A DNA stretch of 64,000 nucleotides, taken from contig NZ_JAUSRF010000010.1 of assembly GCF_030811685.1 (NCBI RefSeq), forward strand, positions 1 through 64,000, written 5' to 3'. Below the pieces are notes generated by a model, which saw nothing but the letters and a program-made list of their open reading frames with translations, had not been told where the DNA came from and did no database searches. Of this stretch, positions 45,633-54,814 are shown piece by piece (position 1 is the stretch's first letter; every line of letters begins with the position of its first letter). Source of the DNA: Neorhizobium huautlense (lineage in GTDB: Bacteria > Pseudomonadota > Alphaproteobacteria > Rhizobiales > Rhizobiaceae). The translations under genes and the position numbers were made by a program.

Positions 45633-47255
45633 ATGAACAATACCATTACCATTGGCGGGCTGGTTGCGGGGGCGTTTCTTGCGCTTCTGGGCGCTGGTTT
45701 CGCCCATGATGATCTTTTTGCCGCCCATATGTGGGTTCTCTTCTTCTGTCTTGCCATCAGCACGGTTGTTGTTGTGCGCCGTGTTGATTTTTCCGGTGCA
45801 GGCCGGGCAAGCAGCCGGGATGATCAGTCCGGCTACTTCGACGAGGTCATCCGTTACGGCACGATCGCAACCGTCTTCTGGGGCGTGGTCGGTTTTCTGG
45901 TTGGCGTTTTCGTGGCACTGCAACTTGCTTTCCCGGCGTTGAACCTCGAACCGTTCCTGACCTTCGGCCGTGTCCGGCCGCTGCACACATCGGCGGTCGT
46001 CTTCGCGTTTGGCGGTAACGCACTGATCGCAACCTCCTTCTACGTCGTCCAGCGCACATCGCGTGCCCGCCTGTTCGGTGGCGACCTGGCATGGTTCGTG
46101 TTCTGGGGGTACCAGCTGTTCATCGTCATGGCGGCCACCGGTTATCTCCTGGGCATCACCCAGGGCAAGGAATATGCCGAACCGGAATGGTACGTGGATA
46201 TCTGGCTGACCATCGTCTGGGTCGCCTATCTACTCGTTTTCCTCGGCACGATCCTGAAGCGCAAGGAACCCCACATCTATGTGGCCAACTGGTTCTACCT
46301 CGCTTTCATCGTCACCATCGCCATGCTGCACATCGTCAACAACCTGTCGATGCCGGTTTCCTTCCTCGGGGTGAAGAGCTATTCGGCCTTCGCCGGTGTT
46401 CAGGATGCGCTGACCCAGTGGTGGTACGGCCATAACGCCGTCGGCTTCTTCCTGACGGCCGGCTTCCTCGGCATGATGTATTATTTCGTGCCCAAGCAGG
46501 CCGACCGCCCCGTCTATTCCTATCGCCTGTCGATCATCCACTTCTGGGCTCTGATCTTCATGTATATCTGGGCAGGCCCACACCACCTGCATTATACGGC
46601 TTTGCCGGACTGGGCGCAGACGCTCGGCATGGTCTTCTCCATCATGCTGTGGATGCCATCCTGGGGTGGCATGATCAACGGCCTGATGACGCTCTCGGGC
46701 GCTTGGGACAAGATCCGTACCGACCCGATCATGCGCATGATGGTCATGGCGATCGCCTTCTACGGCATGTCGACCTTCGAAGGTCCGATGATGTCGATAA
46801 AGGCCGTCAATTCGCTCAGCCACTATACCGACTGGACCATTGGTCACGTTCATTCCGGCGCTCTCGGCTGGGTCGGCATGATCACCTTTGGTGCCGTCTA
46901 TTTCCTCGTGCCGAAACTGTGGGGCCGCAAGCGTCTTTACAGCCTCGCCATGGTCAACTGGCACTTCTGGCTCGCCACGCTCGGCATCGTTGTCTACGCG
47001 GCCGTCATGTGGGTTGCCGGTATCCAGCAGGGCCTGATGTGGCGCGAATACGATGATCAGGGTTTCCTCGTCTATTCGTTCGCGGAAACCGTCTCGGCGC
47101 TCTTCCCCTATTACCTGCTGCGCGCGCTCGGCGGCGCCATGTACCTCGCCGGCGGCATCATCATGGCCTTCAACGTCACCATGACCATTCTTGGTCATGA
47201 GCGCGAAGAACGCCTTACCGGCCAGGCCACGGCCAACCTGCAGCCCGCCGAATAA
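45633..47255 (+). CDS. ccoN: cbb3-type cytochrome c oxidase subunit I
   Basis: A 540-residue, 12-helix catalytic subunit (FixN) of the high-affinity cbb3 terminal oxidase in the inner membrane. It reduces oxygen to water at a haem b3-CuB centre and pumps protons. Typical segments are the low-spin haem region with [25 protein letters not shown] and the metal-binding [15 protein letters not shown], and [14 protein letters not shown] near the C-terminal haem ligands. An ATG nine bases earlier (45624) is almost on top of the AGGGGGA ribosome binding site, so the ATG at 45633 is preferred. It is first in ccoNOQP and preceded by an FNR/FixK box. Confidence 0.97.
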   Translation: MNNTITIGGLVAGAFLALLGAGFAHDDLFAAHMWVLFFCLAISTVVVVRRVDFSGAGRASSRDDQSGYFDEVIRYGTIATVFWGVVGFLVGVFVALQLAFPALNLEPFLTFGRVRPLHTSAVVFAFGGNALIATSFYVVQRTSRARLFGGDLAWFVFWGYQLFIVMAATGYLLGITQGKEYAEPEWYVDIWLTIVWVAYLLVFLGTILKRKEPHIYVANWFYLAFIVTIAMLHIVNNLSMPVSFLGVKSYSAFAGVQDALTQWWYGHNAVGFFLTAGFLGMMYYFVPKQADRPVYSYRLSIIHFWALIFMYIWAGPHHLHYTALPDWAQTLGMVFSIMLWMPSWGGMINGLMTLSGAWDKIRTDPIMRMMVMAIAFYGMSTFEGPMMSIKAVNSLSHYTDWTIGHVHSGALGWVGMITFGAVYFLVPKLWGRKRLYSLAMVNWHFWLATLGIVVYAAVMWVAGIQQGLMWREYDDQGFLVYSFAETVSALFPYYLLRALGGAMYLAGGIIMAFNVTMTILGHEREERLTGQATANLQPAE

Positions 47256-47266
47256 GGACGAAACTC

Positions 47267-47998
47267 ATGTCTTTGATGGATAAACATCAGTTCATCGAGC
47301 GCAATGCGACCCTGCTTCTGGTCGGCTCGCTGCTCGTCGTGTCGATCGGCGGCATCGTGGAAATCGCGCCGCTCTTCTACCTGGAAAACACAATCGAGAA
47401 GGTGGAGGGGATGCGTCCCTATTCACCGCTCGAACTGGCCGGACGCAACATTTACATCCGCGAAGGCTGTTACGCCTGCCATAGCCAGATGATCCGTCCG
47501 TTCCGCGATGAGGTCGAGCGTTATGGCCATTACAGCCTCGCAGCCGAATCCATGTACGACCACCCCTTCCAGTGGGGATCCAAGCGCACAGGGCCGGATC
47601 TCGCCCGTGTCGGCGACCGTTATTCCAACGAGTGGCATGTCCAGCATCTGTCGGACCCGCGTTCGGTCGTGCCGGAATCGATCATGCCGAGCTACGCCTT
47701 CCTCAAGGAAACCAAGCTCAAGGTCACCAGCGCCACCATGGAGCTGACGGCAAACAAGCGCGTCGGTGTTCCCTATACGGACGACATGTTGGCCAACGCT
47801 CAGGCCGATCTCGAGGCGCAGGCCAATCCGGACGCGGATACATCCGGTCTTCTGGAGCGCTATCCCAAGGCCAAGGTCGGCAATTTCGATGGTGATCCGA
47901 CACGCCTGACCGAGATGGACGCCCTGGTTGCCTATCTGCAGGTACTCGGCACCCTGGTCGATTTCTCGACCTATGACGACGCCACCGGTTATCGCTGA
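47267..47998 (+). CDS. ccoO: cbb3-type cytochrome c oxidase subunit II (monohaem cytochrome c)
   Basis: A 243-residue membrane-anchored cytochrome c (FixO). One N-terminal membrane helix (about 14-38) is followed by a periplasmic domain with a single haem c site, CYACH (Cys68, Cys71, His72), and distal Met candidates in ESIMPSY. It passes electrons to CcoN. The gene starts 11 bases after ccoN and is followed 11 bases later by ccoQ. Confidence 0.97.
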   Translation: MSLMDKHQFIERNATLLLVGSLLVVSIGGIVEIAPLFYLENTIEKVEGMRPYSPLELAGRNIYIREGCYACHSQMIRPFRDEVERYGHYSLAAESMYDHPFQWGSKRTGPDLARVGDRYSNEWHVQHLSDPRSVVPESIMPSYAFLKETKLKVTSATMELTANKRVGVPYTDDMLANAQADLEAQANPDADTSGLLERYPKAKVGNFDGDPTRLTEMDALVAYLQVLGTLVDFSTYDDATGYR

Positions 47999-48009
47999 GG
48001 AGGGCATCG

Positions 48010-48165
48010 ATGGAAACCTACACAGCAATGCGTCACTTCGCCGACAGCTGGGGCCTGCTTGCCATGGCCCTGTTCTTCGTCGGCGTCATCTTCTTCACCC
48101 TGCGTCCGGGCGGCAAGGCATCGGCGGACAGGGCTGCGCATATCCCTCTGAAGGATGAGGACTGA
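48010..48165 (+). CDS. ccoQ: cbb3-type oxidase small subunit CcoQ
   Basis: A 51-residue protein with an N-terminal membrane helix (SWGLLAMALFFVGVIFFTL) and a short charged tail ending in HIPLKDED. Size, single helix and position between ccoO and ccoP identify it as CcoQ/FixQ, which stabilises the cbb3 complex. Its stop lies three bases before the ccoP start. Confidence 0.93.
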   Translation: METYTAMRHFADSWGLLAMALFFVGVIFFTLRPGGKASADRAAHIPLKDED

Positions 48166-48168
48166 CCC

Positions 48169-49032
48169 ATGTCCGAAAAACATGTCGATGAAATCAGCGG
48201 CGTCGAAACCACCGGTCATGAGTGGGACGGCATTCGCGAACTCAACAACCCGCTGCCGCGCTGGTGGCTGTGGACATTTTACGCCTGTATCGTCTGGGCG
48301 CTTGGTTACACTGTTCTTTATCCGGCATGGCCGATGCTGACGGAAGCCACGCCCGGCATTCTGGGCTATTCCAGCCGCGCGGACCTGACGACGGAAATGG
48401 AAACGGCAAAGCTTGCCCAAGGCGATATCCTGGCAAAGATTTCGCAGTCTTCTTTGCAGGAAATCGTTGCCGATCCGCAGATGAACCAGTTCGCCATTGC
48501 CGGCGGTGCCTCCGCCTTCAAGGTCAACTGCTCCACCTGCCATGGTTCCGGTGCCGAAGGCAGTATCGGTTATCCGAACCTCAACGATGACGACTGGCTC
48601 TGGGGTGGCGACCTCGACACCATCCAGCAGACCATTGCACATGGTATCCGCGATGCCGTCGATCCGGACACCCGGATTGCAGACATGCCGGCCTTCGGCG
48701 ACATGCTGCAGACCAATGAGATCCGTCAGGTCGCGGCCTATGTTGTCAGCCTGACCGGCACGCCGCGGGATGTCGCCATGGTCGAACCCGGCAAGCAGAT
48801 CTTCCTCGACAATTGCTCATCCTGTCATGGTGAGGATGCGAAGGGCAATCGTGAGCTTGGTGCGCCAAACCTTGCCGATGCGATCTGGCTCAAGGTCAAT
48901 GGTGAGGCGGAAATCGCCGAACAGGTTCGCGCGCCCAAGCACGGTGTCATGCCCGCCTGGCAGGCCCGTCTGAGCAGTGACACCATCAAGCAGCTGACCG
49001 TTTACGTTCATTCGCTGGGTGGCGGCGAATAA
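48169..49032 (+). CDS. ccoP: cbb3-type cytochrome c oxidase subunit III (dihaem cytochrome c)
   Basis: A 287-residue dihaem subunit (FixP). One membrane helix (about 34-55, preceded by the conserved ELNNPLPRWWLWTFY) anchors two cytochrome c domains with haem sites CSTCH (121-125) and CSSCH (216-220). It receives electrons from the bc1 complex or soluble cytochromes and feeds CcoO/CcoN. It is last in ccoNOQP and is followed by a strong terminator. Confidence 0.97.
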   Translation: MSEKHVDEISGVETTGHEWDGIRELNNPLPRWWLWTFYACIVWALGYTVLYPAWPMLTEATPGILGYSSRADLTTEMETAKLAQGDILAKISQSSLQEIVADPQMNQFAIAGGASAFKVNCSTCHGSGAEGSIGYPNLNDDDWLWGGDLDTIQQTIAHGIRDAVDPDTRIADMPAFGDMLQTNEIRQVAAYVVSLTGTPRDVAMVEPGKQIFLDNCSSCHGEDAKGNRELGAPNLADAIWLKVNGEAEIAEQVRAPKHGVMPAWQARLSSDTIKQLTVYVHSLGGGE

Positions 49033-49068
49033 GCCGGAGCGGCGGATTGTCATCTGCTCTCGATCTCG

Positions 49069-49099
49069 GGCCGCGCTTTGCAAACCAGCGCGGCCTTTT
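49069..49099 (+). terminator. Intrinsic terminator after ccoP
   Basis: A nine-base-pair GC-rich stem GGCCGCGCT (49069-49077) and AGCGCGGCC (49087-49095) with a nine-base loop is followed by TTTT. It separates ccoNOQP from ccoGHIS. Confidence 0.85.
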
Positions 49100-49127
49100 C
49101 GTTTGTCAATTCTGTCGCACCAAAAAC

Positions 49128-49141
49128 TTGACCTAGGTCAA
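49128..49141. promoter_or_regulatory. FNR/FixK-type box upstream of ccoG
   Basis: TTGAC-CTAG-GTCAA is a perfect palindrome of the FNR/FixK class (TTGAY-N4-RTCAA), centred about 60 bases before the ccoG start. It indicates a separate oxygen-regulated promoter for ccoGHIS. Confidence 0.88.
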
Positions 49142-49194
49142 GGTTTGTCACGCTGACGGGTGGGAAAAGGGCGGAACAGGAAGTGGATCGTCCC

Positions 49195-50793
49195 ATGAAT
49201 CTCTATACGGCCAATCACCTCCAGCCCGCTGGCGGAGCGAGAATATCCGGAAACGGTGCAGGAGGTGGTACCGGTTCGGCTCCTCCCTCCGAGCCGCTCT
49301 ACGAAAAGCGCCAGAAAATCTTTCCCAAAAGCGTGAAGGGCCGTTTCCGACGCTTCAAGTGGCTGTTCATGGTCGTGGCGCTGGCCATCTATTACCTGAC
49401 GCCGTGGATCCGCTGGGATCGCGGTCCGCACGCCCCGGATCAGGCAGTGCTGATCGACCTGTCAGCGCGACGCTTCTATTTTTTCTTCATCGAAATCTGG
49501 CCGCAGGAATTCTTCTTCGTTGCCGGCCTGTTGCTGATGGCGGGTCTTGGCCTGTTCCTGCTCACCTCGGCGGTCGGGCGAGCCTGGTGCGGGTATGCCT
49601 GTCCCCAGACGGTCTGGGTTGATCTCTTCCTGGCCGTCGAACGTTTCATTGATGGAGATCGCAATGCCCAGATCAAGCTCAATGCCAGTCCGTGGACTTT
49701 TGCCAAGATCTCGAAGCGAGTGAGCAAACATGCGATCTGGCTGCTGATCGCCGTTCTCACCGGCGGCGCGTGGATTTTCTATTTCGCCGATGCGCCAGGC
49801 CTCGCCTTCGATTTCGTCACCGGTCAGGCGGCACTGGTCGCCTATTCCACCGTCGCCATCCTGACTGCCACGACCTATATCCTCGGTGGATTGATGCGCG
49901 AGCAGGTCTGCATCTACATGTGTCCGTGGCCGCGCATCCAAGGCGCCATGCTCGACGAACATTCGCTCGTCGTCACCTATAACGACTGGCGTGGCGAGCC
50001 ACGCAGTCGCCATGCCAAAAAAGCAGCGGCAGCCGGCCAGCCGGTCGGTGATTGTGTCGACTGTGATGCCTGCGTCGCAGTCTGTCCCATGGGTATCGAT
50101 ATCCGCGATGGCCAGCAGATGGCCTGCATCACCTGTGCGCTCTGTATCGATGCCTGCGACAATGTCATGGACAAGCTCGGCAAGCCGCGCGGGCTGATCG
50201 CCTATGCCACGCTCGACGAATACGACAGCAACATGGCTGTGGCGACAAATGGCGGACAGACGGTGATCGAACCGGCCCGTGTCCGCAATGCCGATGGCTC
50301 TTTCGTGGATCGTATCCGCCAGTTCCGCTGGCAGGTGATCTTCCGCACCCGCACGCTCATCTATTTCGGCATCTGGGCGTTGATCGGTCTTGGCCTCGTC
50401 TACGCGCTTCTGGCGCGTGATCGGCTGCAACTCAATGTCGTGCATGATCGCAATCCGCAATTCGTTCTGGAATCGGACGGCTCTATCCGCAACGGTTATA
50501 CCGTCCGGCTGCTCAACATGGTGCCGGAACCGCGCACCATCATGCTGTCGCTGGATGGCTTGCCGCAGGCGACCATGCGCGTTGTCGGCATCACCGATGT
50601 TCCCGGCCAGATCGTCGCCATTCCGGCCGAGCCGGACAAGGCGATGGCCCTGCGTGTCTTTGTGACGCTGCCGCCCGACCGGGATCGAAAGCTGTCGCAG
50701 GTTCCGGAATTCCGCTTCGTTGCCGAAGATCGCTCGAGCCACGAGAGCGACACGTATAACGCCACATTCAATCTGCCGGGAGGAAAGAAATGA
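49195..50793 (+). CDS. ccoG: cbb3 oxidase assembly ferredoxin-like protein CcoG
   Basis: A 532-residue membrane iron-sulfur protein (FixG/RdxA) that reduces Cu(II) for assembly of the CuB centre. It has several membrane helices (first near residues 52-70), the conserved CGYACPQTVWVDLF, and two ferredoxin-type clusters: CVDCDACVAVCPMGI and CITCALCIDACD. The C-terminal third is an immunoglobulin-like periplasmic domain. A GTG 12 bases earlier (49183) is an alternative start. The stop overlaps the ccoH start in ATGA. Confidence 0.96.
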   Translation: MNLYTANHLQPAGGARISGNGAGGGTGSAPPSEPLYEKRQKIFPKSVKGRFRRFKWLFMVVALAIYYLTPWIRWDRGPHAPDQAVLIDLSARRFYFFFIEIWPQEFFFVAGLLLMAGLGLFLLTSAVGRAWCGYACPQTVWVDLFLAVERFIDGDRNAQIKLNASPWTFAKISKRVSKHAIWLLIAVLTGGAWIFYFADAPGLAFDFVTGQAALVAYSTVAILTATTYILGGLMREQVCIYMCPWPRIQGAMLDEHSLVVTYNDWRGEPRSRHAKKAAAAGQPVGDCVDCDACVAVCPMGIDIRDGQQMACITCALCIDACDNVMDKLGKPRGLIAYATLDEYDSNMAVATNGGQTVIEPARVRNADGSFVDRIRQFRWQVIFRTRTLIYFGIWALIGLGLVYALLARDRLQLNVVHDRNPQFVLESDGSIRNGYTVRLLNMVPEPRTIMLSLDGLPQATMRVVGITDVPGQIVAIPAEPDKAMALRVFVTLPPDRDRKLSQVPEFRFVAEDRSSHESDTYNATFNLPGGKK

Positions 50794-51281
50794 TCCGCGC
50801 CGCAAACAAGCCCTTCACCTTTACCGGCTGGCACATGCTGGCGATCATGCTGTCGTTTTTCGGCGTCATCATTTCCGTGAACTTCTTCATGGCCTATCAG
50901 GCGGTGAGCAGCTGGAGCGGGTTGGTGGTGAAAAACACCTATGTCGCCAGCCAGCAGTTCAACTCCAAGGTCGCGGCCGAAAGGGCGCTGGCCGCAACCG
51001 GTGTGACGGGAAGCCTCACCATTGAAGGCTCAGGCATTCGTTATGAGGTGACCGGGCCCGATGGCGCGGTCAGCGCTGACGAACTGGTTCTGGCCTTTCG
51101 CCGCCCGGTCGGCGACGGCCAGGATTTTTCGCTGACGCTTGCGCCGCAGGATGCCGGCATCTTCTCGACCCGGCATGAAGTCCGTCCGGGCCACTGGATC
51201 GTGGAAGCGATCGCCACCCGCGACGGTAAGCCGATCCTGCATCAGACACGCCGTATTGCGGTCCATGGGGAACGGTCATGA
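50790..51281 (+). CDS. ccoH: cbb3 oxidase assembly protein CcoH
   Basis: A 163-residue protein (FixH family) with one N-terminal membrane helix (about 15-38, preceded by FTFTGWHML) and a periplasmic beta-rich domain. It associates with the cbb3 subunits during assembly. Both ends overlap neighbouring genes by four bases, so ccoG, ccoH and ccoI are translationally coupled. Confidence 0.95.
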   Translation: MIRAANKPFTFTGWHMLAIMLSFFGVIISVNFFMAYQAVSSWSGLVVKNTYVASQQFNSKVAAERALAATGVTGSLTIEGSGIRYEVTGPDGAVSADELVLAFRRPVGDGQDFSLTLAPQDAGIFSTRHEVRPGHWIVEAIATRDGKPILHQTRRIAVHGERS

Positions 51282-53566
51282 GTTGCTGTGCGCCTGGAAC
51301 GGAAGGTGCGCTCGAACTTCTGGGTGCGCTGCCCTCTGCCGAGGAATTGCATCTTTCCGCCCGCGATCTCGGTAATGGCCTGAAACAGACGGATCTCGGC
51401 GTGCCGGAAGTCTATTGCGGCGCCTGTATCGCCACGATCGAGAAGGCCCTGCATGAAATGCCGGCCGTCGAACGGGCGCGCGTCAACCTGTCGACCAAGC
51501 GTGTGTCTGTGGTGTGGCGCGATAGCGTGAATGGTGAAGCAACGGACCCGGTCGATATCGTCCGCACCCTCATCACCTCGACAGGGTATTCGGCACATCT
51601 CTTCAACGATGTGGAAGAAACATCGGATGCTATGAAAGCCAAACTGCTGCGTGGCGTGGCGGTCTGCGGTTTTGCCGCCGCCAATATCATGCTGCTGTCG
51701 GTTTCCGTCTGGTCGGGTGCCGATGCCTCGACGCGCGACATGTTCCACTGGATTTCGGCCATGATCGCCGCACCCGCGCTGATCTATGGTGGCCGGTTCT
51801 ATTACCAGTCGGCCTGGAATGCGGTGCGCCGTGGCCGCACCAATATGGATGTGCCGATCGCGCTCGCCATCACGCTCTCCTATGTCGTGTCCCTGTGGGA
51901 AACCATGAACCACGGCCAGCATGCCTGGTTCGATGCGACCGTGTCACTGCTGTTTTTCCTGCTGATCGGCCGCACGCTCGACCATCTCATGCGCGAACGT
52001 GCGCGTGCCTCGATCAGCGGTCTTGCACGTCTGTCGCCGCGTGGCGCCATGGTGCTGGGCGCCGATGATAGCCGCGAATATCGGCCGGTGTCCGACATTC
52101 GTCCGGGGGATCGCATCGCCATTGCCGCCGGTGATCGTATCCCGGTCGATGGCGTTGTCGAAAGCGGGGCGAGCGATCTCGATGTTTCGATCGTCAACGG
52201 CGAAAGCGCGCCGCATCCGGTCTCAGTCGGTGCCGCCGTGCAGGCCGGCATGCTCAGCCTCACCGGCTCGCTGGTGCTGAAGGCGACGGCGGCGGCCCGG
52301 GATTCCTTCCTGTCGGAAATCTTGACGCTGATGGAAGCCGCAGAAGGCAGCCGCGCCGGTTATCGCCGACTGGCGGACCGCGTTGCGCAATTCTATTCGC
52401 CGGTCGTCCATCTTCTGGCCATTACCGCCTTCCTTGCTTGGGGCATTTTCGGCGGCGATTGGAAACATGCGATGCTGATCGCCATAGCCGTGCTGATCAT
52501 CACCTGCCCCTGTGCGCTTGGCCTCGCAGTGCCGGTCGTGCAGGTCGTTGCCGCCGGCCGCCTGTTCAAAAACGGCATCATGGTCAAGGATGGTTCCGCC
52601 ATGGAACGTCTCGCCAATGTCGATATGGTCGTGTTCGACAAGACAGGTACGCTGACCATCGGGCGTCCGCGCCTGCTCAATGCGGGTGAGATCGACATGT
52701 CCAGTCTTACGCTGGCCGCAGGTCTTGCCGCGCATTCGCGCCATCCGCTGTCTCAGACGCTTTATACGCGCCACACCGGGCCCATACCGTCGATCGACAA
52801 TGTCGAGGAACGGCCCGGCGAAGGTTTGCAGGGGATCGTTGATGGCCGTTGTTACCGCCTCGGTAGCCGCCGTTTCGCCTGCGGTCTGGATCATGTCGGT
52901 GGCGCGGCTTCGTCGGAAGTCGTGTTGTCGGTCGATGGCGCCGAACTGGCGACTTTCCGCTTCGAGGACAGGCTGCGCGCCGGTGCGGAAGCGGCGGTAC
53001 GCGATCTGCATTCGAGGCACCTGTCCACCGCCATTCTGTCGGGAGACCGGGCAGCCGTGGTCGAGCGTCTGGCAAGGCGTCTGTCACTGGATACATGGCA
53101 GGCCGATCTGTCCCCCCGCGACAAGACCAATGCGGTGAGTTCATTTGCCGAAGGTGGTTGCAAGGTGATGATGGTCGGTGACGGCATCAACGACGCGCCG
53201 GCCCTGCGCGCCGCCCATGTTTCGATGGCGCCGGCAACGGCCGCCGACATCGGTCGTCAGGCCGCGGATTTCGTCTTCATGCACGAAAGCCTCTCCGCCG
53301 TTCCCTTCGCCCACGACATGTCTCGGCGTGCCGGCAGCCTCATCCGCCAGAATTTTGGATTGGCCATCGGCTACAACGTCATTGCCGTGCCGATCGCGCT
53401 GGCCGGTTATGCAACGCCTCTGATTGCGGCGGTCGCCATGTCCACCTCGTCGCTGATCGTCGTCGCCAATGCGCTGCGCCTCAATCACATGCGCGCGGGT
53501 GAAAAAGAAGCGATCAGGGCGGAGAGTGCCGATCTCGATATTTCGACGGAGGCTCGAACCGCATGA
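51278..53566 (+). CDS. ccoI: Copper-transporting P1B-type ATPase CcoI
   Basis: A 762-residue P-type ATPase (FixI) that exports copper for cbb3 oxidase assembly. It has an N-terminal metal-binding domain with CGAC (Cys47, Cys50), eight predicted membrane segments, the transport-site CPC motif (Cys410, Cys412), the phosphorylated DKTGT (Asp454) and the hinge GDGINDAPAL. An additional Cys pair (SCC) lies at the extreme N-terminus. Start and stop overlap ccoH and ccoS by four bases each. Confidence 0.97.
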   Translation: MSCCAPGTEGALELLGALPSAEELHLSARDLGNGLKQTDLGVPEVYCGACIATIEKALHEMPAVERARVNLSTKRVSVVWRDSVNGEATDPVDIVRTLITSTGYSAHLFNDVEETSDAMKAKLLRGVAVCGFAAANIMLLSVSVWSGADASTRDMFHWISAMIAAPALIYGGRFYYQSAWNAVRRGRTNMDVPIALAITLSYVVSLWETMNHGQHAWFDATVSLLFFLLIGRTLDHLMRERARASISGLARLSPRGAMVLGADDSREYRPVSDIRPGDRIAIAAGDRIPVDGVVESGASDLDVSIVNGESAPHPVSVGAAVQAGMLSLTGSLVLKATAAARDSFLSEILTLMEAAEGSRAGYRRLADRVAQFYSPVVHLLAITAFLAWGIFGGDWKHAMLIAIAVLIITCPCALGLAVPVVQVVAAGRLFKNGIMVKDGSAMERLANVDMVVFDKTGTLTIGRPRLLNAGEIDMSSLTLAAGLAAHSRHPLSQTLYTRHTGPIPSIDNVEERPGEGLQGIVDGRCYRLGSRRFACGLDHVGGAASSEVVLSVDGAELATFRFEDRLRAGAEAAVRDLHSRHLSTAILSGDRAAVVERLARRLSLDTWQADLSPRDKTNAVSSFAEGGCKVMMVGDGINDAPALRAAHVSMAPATAADIGRQAADFVFMHESLSAVPFAHDMSRRAGSLIRQNFGLAIGYNVIAVPIALAGYATPLIAAVAMSTSSLIVVANALRLNHMRAGEKEAIRAESADLDISTEARTA

Positions 53567-53715
53567 ACATGCTGATCTATCTCATTCCGGTGGCACTGTT
53601 CCTGGGGGCATTAGGGCTGGGGGCTTTTCTCTGGTCCCTCCGCTCCGGTCAGTATGAGGACCTGGATGGGGCCGCCTGGCGGATCCTGTCCGACGACAAG
53701 CCGGAGGATCGCTGA
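53563..53715 (+). CDS. ccoS: cbb3 oxidase assembly protein CcoS
   Basis: A 50-residue protein with one membrane helix (LIPVALFLGALGLGAFLW) followed by the conserved SGQYEDLDGAAWRIL. This is the signature of CcoS/FixS, needed for cofactor insertion into cbb3 oxidase. The start overlaps the ccoI stop (ATGA) and the 3' end forms the first arm of the terminator. Confidence 0.96.
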   Translation: MNMLIYLIPVALFLGALGLGAFLWSLRSGQYEDLDGAAWRILSDDKPEDR

Positions 53716-53732
53716 GCCTGGCGATCCTTTTT
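53705..53732 (+). terminator. Intrinsic terminator overlapping the ccoS stop
   Basis: AGGATCGC (53705-53712) and GCGATCCT (53721-53728) form an eight-base-pair stem with an eight-base loop that contains the stop codon, followed by a run of five T. It ends the ccoGHIS operon. Confidence 0.85.
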
Positions 53733-53866
53733 CGGTTCGGTACGTCAGCGTGCCCTGTTTTTTCTCCTGTTGAGACCTAATTGCAAAACCATGCCGCGAC
53801 AGCGCCGGTCGGCCGTCGTTGAATGGTCAGCTGCAACACATGGCCTCACAGGGAGAGACAATCGTT

Positions 53867-54778
53867 ATGCGTATGATCACGAAACTTGCCGGAGCCGTTC
53901 TCGCAACCTCCCTTGCCTTCAGCCAGGCACAGGCGCAGGTCGTTGTCTCTTCGAAGATCGATACCGAAGGCGGCGTGCTGGGCAATATCATCCTGTCGGT
54001 GCTCAATGCCAATGGCATCAAGACCACCGACCGCATCCAGCTTGGTGCCACACCTGTCGTGCGCAAGGCGATCACCGCCGGCGAGATCGATATCTATCCG
54101 GAATATACCGGCAATGCCGCCTTCTTTTTCGAAAAGGGCGGTGACGCTGCATGGAACGATGCCGCCAAGGCCTATGAACAGGCCAGGAAGCTCGATTACG
54201 ATGCCAACAAGATCGTCTGGCTGACACCGTCGCCCGCCAACAACACCTGGGCGATCGCGCTGCGCAAGGATGTGACGGATGCGGGCAAGCTCGTCACCTT
54301 GAGCGATTTCGGCAAATATGTCGCTGATGGTGGCACCGTAAAACTTGCGGCATCATCCGAATTCGTCAATTCGGCCGCTGCACTGCCGGCCTTCCAGAAG
54401 GCTTATAATTTCACCCTCAAGCCAGATCAGCTGATCACGCTTTCCGGCGGTGACACGGCGGCAACCATTGCCGCCGCCGCCAACCAGACCAGTGGCGCCA
54501 ATGCGGCCATGGTTTATGGCACCGATGGCGGTATCGCCCCGTCCGGTCTCGTCGTGCTGGAAGACGACAAGGGCGTGCAGCCCGTCTACCAGCCGGCACC
54601 GATCATCCGCGAAGCCGTGTTGAAGGAAAACCCGCAGATCGAAACCCTGTTGAAGCCGGTCTTCGAAAAGCTCGATCTCGTCACGCTTCAGGAACTGAAC
54701 GGCCGCGTCCAGCTTGGCGGTGAGCCGGCCAAGGCCGTCGCCGACGACTTTTTGAAGCAGAACGGTTTCCTGAAGTAA
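53867..54778 (+). CDS. osmF: Osmolyte-type ABC transporter substrate-binding protein (OsmF/YehZ-like)
   Basis: A 303-residue periplasmic binding protein of the quaternary-amine (glycine betaine/choline) family. It has a signal peptide (MRMITKLAGAVLATSLAFSQAQA) and family segments such as SSKIDTEGGVLGNI, DIYPEYTGNAAFFF and the later QPVYQPAPIIRE. The ATG at 53867 follows GGGAGA; an upstream in-frame ATG would only add residues before the signal peptide. Gene order and lengths match E. coli osmF-yehYXW, a low-affinity system whose physiological ligand is uncertain, so the ligand is left open. Confidence 0.92.
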   Translation: MRMITKLAGAVLATSLAFSQAQAQVVVSSKIDTEGGVLGNIILSVLNANGIKTTDRIQLGATPVVRKAITAGEIDIYPEYTGNAAFFFEKGGDAAWNDAAKAYEQARKLDYDANKIVWLTPSPANNTWAIALRKDVTDAGKLVTLSDFGKYVADGGTVKLAASSEFVNSAAALPAFQKAYNFTLKPDQLITLSGGDTAATIAAAANQTSGANAAMVYGTDGGIAPSGLVVLEDDKGVQPVYQPAPIIREAVLKENPQIETLLKPVFEKLDLVTLQELNGRVQLGGEPAKAVADDFLKQNGFLK

Positions 54779-54814
54779 GCCTGAACCTTGGGCAATCATA
54801 GAACAGGGGAGCGG

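Noticed and set aside
53716..53866. Third FNR/FixK box before the OsmF-type gene
   Set aside because: No TTGAY-N4-RTCAA match occurs there, so the transporter does not appear to belong to the oxygen regulon.
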